This document shows positions 5,510-7,972 of a stretch of DNA of 7,972 nt, piece by piece (positions within the stretch are counted from its first letter, which is position 1; every line of letters begins with the position of its first letter). The translations under genes were made by a program, and so were the position numbers. This DNA comes from an uncultured Bacteroidales bacterium (GTDB lineage: Bacteria; Bacteroidota; Bacteroidia; Bacteroidales; UBA932), in contig CAMGTS010000052.1 in assembly GCA_946062035.1 (NCBI GenBank), positions 1-7,972 of the forward strand, written 5' to 3'. The notes below the pieces were generated by a model. The model saw nothing but the letters and a program-made list of their open reading frames with translations, did no database searches and was not told the DNA's origin.

Positions 5510-5517
5510 TACCTTTG
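5488..5517 (+). promoter_or_regulatory. Rubrerythrin promoter (-33 TTTG, -7 TACCTTTG)
   Basis: TTTG at 5488-5491 and TACCTTTG at 5510-5517 are exact matches to both Bacteroidetes promoter elements, with an 18-bp spacer. This is the best promoter in the window. The predicted start is near 5524, giving a leader of about 128 nt before the rubrerythrin ATG. Confidence 0.75.
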
Positions 5518-5529
5518 TAGAAGAATTTA

Positions 5530-5546
5530 TTTAGAATAATTCTAAA
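5530..5546. promoter_or_regulatory. PerR/Fur-family operator (perfect palindrome)
   Basis: TTTAGAATAATTCTAAA is a perfect 8-1-8 inverted repeat. Its inner 15 bases (5531-5545) match the PerR box TTAnAATnATTnTAA at every fixed position. It lies about 7-21 nt downstream of the predicted transcription start, where a bound PerR-type repressor would block initiation or early elongation. The gene it precedes is a peroxide-scavenging rubrerythrin, a known PerR target class in other anaerobes. Which Fur-family member binds is inferred; no regulator gene lies in the window. Confidence 0.72.
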
Positions 5547-5651
5547 CATCTTGTCTATGGATGCCGGTCCGAACTATCGCACGCAGCATCTAAAAGACAC
5601 CAAACGTGAAGATTAAGAAACTATTAACAACAAAACAATAAAATTACAATT

Positions 5652-6203
5652 ATGAAAAAGAAATTCAGATGCACAGTTTGTGGCTATGTTTATGAGGGAA
5701 CAGAGGCTCCTGAGGTATGTCCTGTTTGCAAGCAGCCGAGAGAGAAATTCGTTGAGGTTGTAGAAAAAGAAGAGAAAGGTTGGGCTGACGAGCACGTTAT
5801 CGGTGTAGCTAAAGGTTGCGATCCTGAGGTTATGGAAGGTCTTAAGGCTCACTTCGAGGGCGAATGCTCAGAGGTTGGAATGTATTTGGCGATGTCACGT
5901 CAGGCTCACAGAGAGGGCTATCCTGAAATCGGTGAGGCATTCAGAAGATATGCACTTGAAGAGGCCGAGCATGCAGCTAAATTCTGCGAGCTTATCGGTG
6001 AGATGGTTTGGGATACCAAGACAAACCTTGAGAAGAGAATTGAGGCTGAAAGAGGCGCTTGCAAAGGCAAGAAAGATATCGCTACAAGAGCTAAGCAACT
6101 TAACCTCGACGCTATTCATGACACCGTTCATGAGATGTGCAAGGATGAGGCTCGTCACGGTCAGGGCTTCGAGGGTCTTTACAACAGATTCTTCAAGAAA
6201 TAA
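5652..6203 (+). CDS. Reverse rubrerythrin (N-terminal rubredoxin, diiron domain)
   Basis: This 183-residue cytoplasmic non-heme iron protein reduces hydrogen peroxide, usually with electrons from NADH via rubredoxin-type partners. It helps anaerobes survive oxygen. The rubredoxin domain comes first, with four Fe ligands C7, C10, C23 and C26 (CTVCGY and CPVC). The ferritin-like four-helix diiron domain runs from about 60 to 183. Candidate ligands are E71/E74 (EGECSE), E104 and H107 (EEAEH), one Glu of EAER (131-134), and E166 and H169 (DEARHG). Domain order is the opposite of classical rubrerythrin, hence the reverse type as in Clostridium acetobutylicum. The ATG at 5652 directly precedes the first rubredoxin strand. 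It is a single-gene unit with its own promoter, a PerR-type operator and a strong terminator. Codon choice suggests good expression. Confidence 0.92.
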   Translation: MKKKFRCTVCGYVYEGTEAPEVCPVCKQPREKFVEVVEKEEKGWADEHVIGVAKGCDPEVMEGLKAHFEGECSEVGMYLAMSRQAHREGYPEIGEAFRRYALEEAEHAAKFCELIGEMVWDTKTNLEKRIEAERGACKGKKDIATRAKQLNLDAIHDTVHEMCKDEARHGQGFEGLYNRFFKK

Positions 6204-6222
6204 ACCACTGACAAACAGTCAT

Positions 6223-6251
6223 AAAAAGGTGGCCATACGGTCACCTTTTTT
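6223..6251. terminator. Bidirectional intrinsic terminator between convergent genes
   Basis: AAAAAGGTGGCC (6223-6234) pairs with GGTCACCTTTTT (6239-6250) around the 4-nt loop ATAC. This gives 12 pairs including one G-U. The A-run on one flank and the T-run on the other let it work in both directions. It would end the rubrerythrin transcript, whose stop is 20 nt before, and the S41 protease transcript, whose stop at 6257 is just beyond. Confidence 0.85.
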
Positions 6252-6256
6252 CGTTG

Positions 6257-7648
6257 TCAATATTCTTCGATATGCTCCGCCCGCACTATTGCCTGACCAT
6301 AATGGGAAGCGTCGCGTTCGGTTCTGACCTTCACCACATTTTGATATTTTTTACGGATCTTTGGAGAATAAGTTATTGATGGATAACTGCCTGTCGAAAT
6401 ATAATCAAGGCACGCCTTAAGAGCCGTCTCTTCTGTTCCCCAGTCATGATACAGATCGTCGTAAACCAATTTCACCGGTACTATTCCATCATCATAATTT
6501 CCTTCTCCATTGCTGTTTACGCAGTAAAAACAAGTCGGGTAGAAAGCCCATCCCTCTGTCTTTGACCCCTTCTTCATATATGTATAGAGATACATTCCAT
6601 TTGGCTTACCGTATGTCGTATCGCCTACGAATTCAACCTGCATATATGGCTTTAGACAGTTTATTACAGACTCACTTGCAGATGCCGTGCCTCGCCCGCC
6701 TATCACAAACAATCTTCTGAGATTCAACGAATTAGCAGTGCGCTTGATCTTGTAGTCAAAATCCGAACCTGAGTTTTTAGCATTATGTTTGATTTTTATA
6801 AAGACCTTGCCGTCAGCCGATTCAGGAGCCAAAAGGCTTGCAAGTTCTGTACATACACCTACATCACCGCCGCCATTCAACCTTAGATCCAAGACCATAT
6901 CCGTTATCCCCTCGCCTTTCATTTTGCCGACAGCTTCTATGAGTTCGTTTTTAAGAGATTTGTTAAAACTTCTATAGACCAAATAGCCTACCTTCGCACC
7001 TGCAGGAAGGGCGGGATAATCCGCTGAAGTATAAACCTCACTCTTCAGGACGCAGTTTGCGGTGAACGTGGATTTCCCTATTGAGAGCACCTTAGTATTG
7101 CCGTTCAAATCAGTAAAAGTGAACTCGTTATTATTCTTATCAAGTTCGGAATAAAAAGTTCCTGCGATTATCAGATCCATTACAGGTGAGCCGTTTATAC
7201 GATTGATCCTCCACCCTCTGGTAATGCCCGCCTTTGCGAAAGGAGAGTCCTTGTAAACCATCGTCACATATACTCCATAGTCTTCATACCCCTTTAACGG
7301 TTGCCCGTAGCTCATTCCGTATGACGTACTTACACCAGTTTCAGAAGAATAGTATGTGGCGGCATCTGTCATCCAACTCCATCTGTCCTCAGGGACTAAT
7401 TGCAAGTAAAAATAATTCTTTACAGTAGTCGTACTCTTATCTATATCGTCACGCACTCCATCACACCAATAGTAGGTCGATTTCATGATTTTGTGCACGT
7501 AATTATTCGCTCCGACGTTGATGGCATCACTCTCAAACGAGTCAGAACCACCATGGCCATCAGAACTTTTTGTACAACCGGTTATTATAGGCAAAGCAAT
7601 CAGAACCACCGACAAGCATAAACCGCCCGCAAGAAAAAACTTTTTCAT
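6257..7648 (-). CDS. S41 family (C-terminal processing type) lipoprotein peptidase
   Basis: This 463-residue exported serine protease is of the tail-specific/CtpA class. The N-terminus is a lipoprotein signal (MKKFFLAGG..., hydrophobic to 23) with a lipobox ending in ITGC, so lipidated C25 is expected. A polar linker rich in Ser/Gly/Asp follows. Next come an S41 N-terminal helical region at about 45-100 (STYYWCDGV), a PDZ-like segment at about 108-190 (YGVYVTMVYKDSPFAKAGI, GWRINRINGSPV), and the S41 core at about 215-400. The core has DLRLNGGG at 254-261, the serine loop TASASE at 321-326 with S323 as probable nucleophile, and TYGKPNG with K348 as probable general base. The ATG at 7648 is chosen because it begins the signal peptide; the frame stays open upstream to 7807, but that part covers the promoter. 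Bacteroidetes carry many such periplasm or outer-membrane-anchored proteases; the substrate is unknown. Confidence 0.9.
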   Translation of the reverse strand: MKKFFLAGGLCLSVVLIALPIITGCTKSSDGHGGSDSFESDAINVGANNYVHKIMKSTYYWCDGVRDDIDKSTTTVKNYFYLQLVPEDRWSWMTDAATYYSSETGVSTSYGMSYGQPLKGYEDYGVYVTMVYKDSPFAKAGITRGWRINRINGSPVMDLIIAGTFYSELDKNNNEFTFTDLNGNTKVLSIGKSTFTANCVLKSEVYTSADYPALPAGAKVGYLVYRSFNKSLKNELIEAVGKMKGEGITDMVLDLRLNGGGDVGVCTELASLLAPESADGKVFIKIKHNAKNSGSDFDYKIKRTANSLNLRRLFVIGGRGTASASESVINCLKPYMQVEFVGDTTYGKPNGMYLYTYMKKGSKTEGWAFYPTCFYCVNSNGEGNYDDGIVPVKLVYDDLYHDWGTEETALKACLDYISTGSYPSITYSPKIRKKYQNVVKVRTERDASHYGQAIVRAEHIEEY

Positions 7649-7677
7649 ATCGCAAATCGTATAACACGAATAATTCT

Positions 7678-7685
7678 CAAATTTA
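7678..7685 (-). promoter_or_regulatory. -7 box of the S41 protease gene
   Basis: On the - strand TAAATTTG (7685 to 7678) matches TAnnTTTG, predicting a start near 7671 and a leader of about 23 nt. The -33 region is only T-rich. A GAATAATTC palindrome (7668-7676) overlaps the predicted start. Confidence 0.5.
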
Positions 7686-7753
7686 CGCAAGTCGAAGTTA
7701 AAAAGAGCATTTCTTCCATACAGATTTATATCACGAAGTCCGGGATTAATTTG

Positions 7754-7761
7754 TAAATTTG
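7754..7761 (+). promoter_or_regulatory. -7 box of the AGCS symporter gene
   Basis: TAAATTTG on the + strand matches TAnnTTTG, predicting a start near 7768 and a leader of about 45 nt. No clear TTTG is present at the -33 distance. It is divergent from the protease promoter, and the two -7 boxes are about 70 bp apart and do not overlap. Confidence 0.45.
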
Positions 7762-7812
7762 AACTATGCTCTCCCCCCACAGAGTTACAACCTGAACTTA
7801 CAAACAAACTAT

Positions 7813-7972
7813 ATGGAAACTATCGAAAACATTGTCAGCAGTATCAGTTCTGCTATATGGGGCTGGCCGATGATTATTTTATTGCTCGGAACTCACATTT
7901 TTCTGACGATACGTCTGAGATTCCCGCAAAGAAAAATTTTTAAAGCGATAAAGCTTTCATTTACAAGAGATA
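7813..7972 (+). CDS. AGCS-family sodium/alanine (amino acid) symporter, N-terminal part
   Basis: The ATG at 7813 opens a frame that runs off the right edge after 53 codons. The translation begins METIENIVSSISSAIWGWP, then a hydrophobic segment (MIILLLGTHIFLTIRLRF) and the basic stretch PQRKIFKAIK. The pattern of an amphipathic N-terminus, W-G-x-P, LLLGT and then TIRLRFPQ is the characteristic start of alanine/glycine:cation symporters (AGCS), inner-membrane carriers importing Ala or Gly with Na+. Only the first of roughly 10-11 membrane segments is present, so substrate cannot be judged. Confidence 0.8.
   Translation, partial: METIENIVSSISSAIWGWPMIILLLGTHIFLTIRLRFPQRKIFKAIKLSFTRD

Noticed and set aside
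5560..5590. GATGC/GCATC inverted repeat in the rubrerythrin leader
   Set aside because: A 5-bp stem with a 21-nt loop is too weak to call a riboswitch or regulatory structure.
5875..6327. 150-codon open frame overlapping rubrerythrin in another frame
   Set aside because: It is a shadow of the well-supported rubrerythrin gene and runs through the terminator.
7649..7807. 53-codon N-terminal extension of the S41 protease
   Set aside because: It would precede the lipoprotein signal peptide and covers the predicted promoter; the ATG at 7648 fits an exported lipoprotein.

Overview
The window looks like a chromosomal segment of an anaerobic Bacteroidales bacterium, possibly a gut commensal related to Rikenellaceae or Bacteroides. 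This is inferred from three things. Bacteroidetes-type -7 boxes (TAnnTTTG) lie before five genes or operons. Shine-Dalgarno sequences are generally absent. The gene set and order are also typical: L25-Pth-Hsp15, DivIC/FtsB-like, a reverse rubrerythrin, an S41 lipoprotein protease and an AGCS symporter. Species cannot be set from this sequence.

Layout. Bases 2-235 hold the 3' end of a GC-rich gene that resembles the C-terminus of LPP20-like lipoproteins. Its base composition differs from everything to its right. After a spacer with a promoter and a structured leader comes a tight + strand operon (431-1987) for ribosomal protein L25, peptidyl-tRNA hydrolase and an Hsp15-type S4 RNA-binding protein. 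All three act on the 50S subunit or peptidyl-tRNA. A convergent - strand operon (4914 to 1999) follows, read as a sugar-phosphate-type nucleotidyltransferase, a CPBP (Rce1-like) intramembrane protease, and a class I phosphomannose-isomerase-like cupin. Divergent from it is a DivIC/FtsB-type divisome protein (4957-5355). The two opposing promoters are packed face to face into 42 bp.

Next is a 296-bp intergenic region with a clean promoter and a perfect PerR-type operator, driving a reverse rubrerythrin (5652-6203). A bidirectional hairpin terminator separates it from a convergent S41-family lipoprotein protease (7648 to 6257). At the right edge the first 53 codons of an AGCS-type sodium/amino-acid symporter run out of the window.

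The most unusual item is the isomerase-like protein (1999-3015). It keeps the two-cupin PMI fold signature, but by my hand alignment it has lost all four zinc ligands and the catalytic arginine. Its C-terminus has gained a 35-residue tail with 12 His, 4 Cys and 10 Asp. This suggests a pseudoenzyme turned metal-binding or regulatory protein, co-transcribed with an intramembrane protease and a nucleotidyltransferase. Other points of interest are the PerR box at rubrerythrin, the mutually overlapping promoters, and the hairpin-rich L25 leader. No CRISPR array, tRNA, rRNA, insertion sequence or phage gene was seen.
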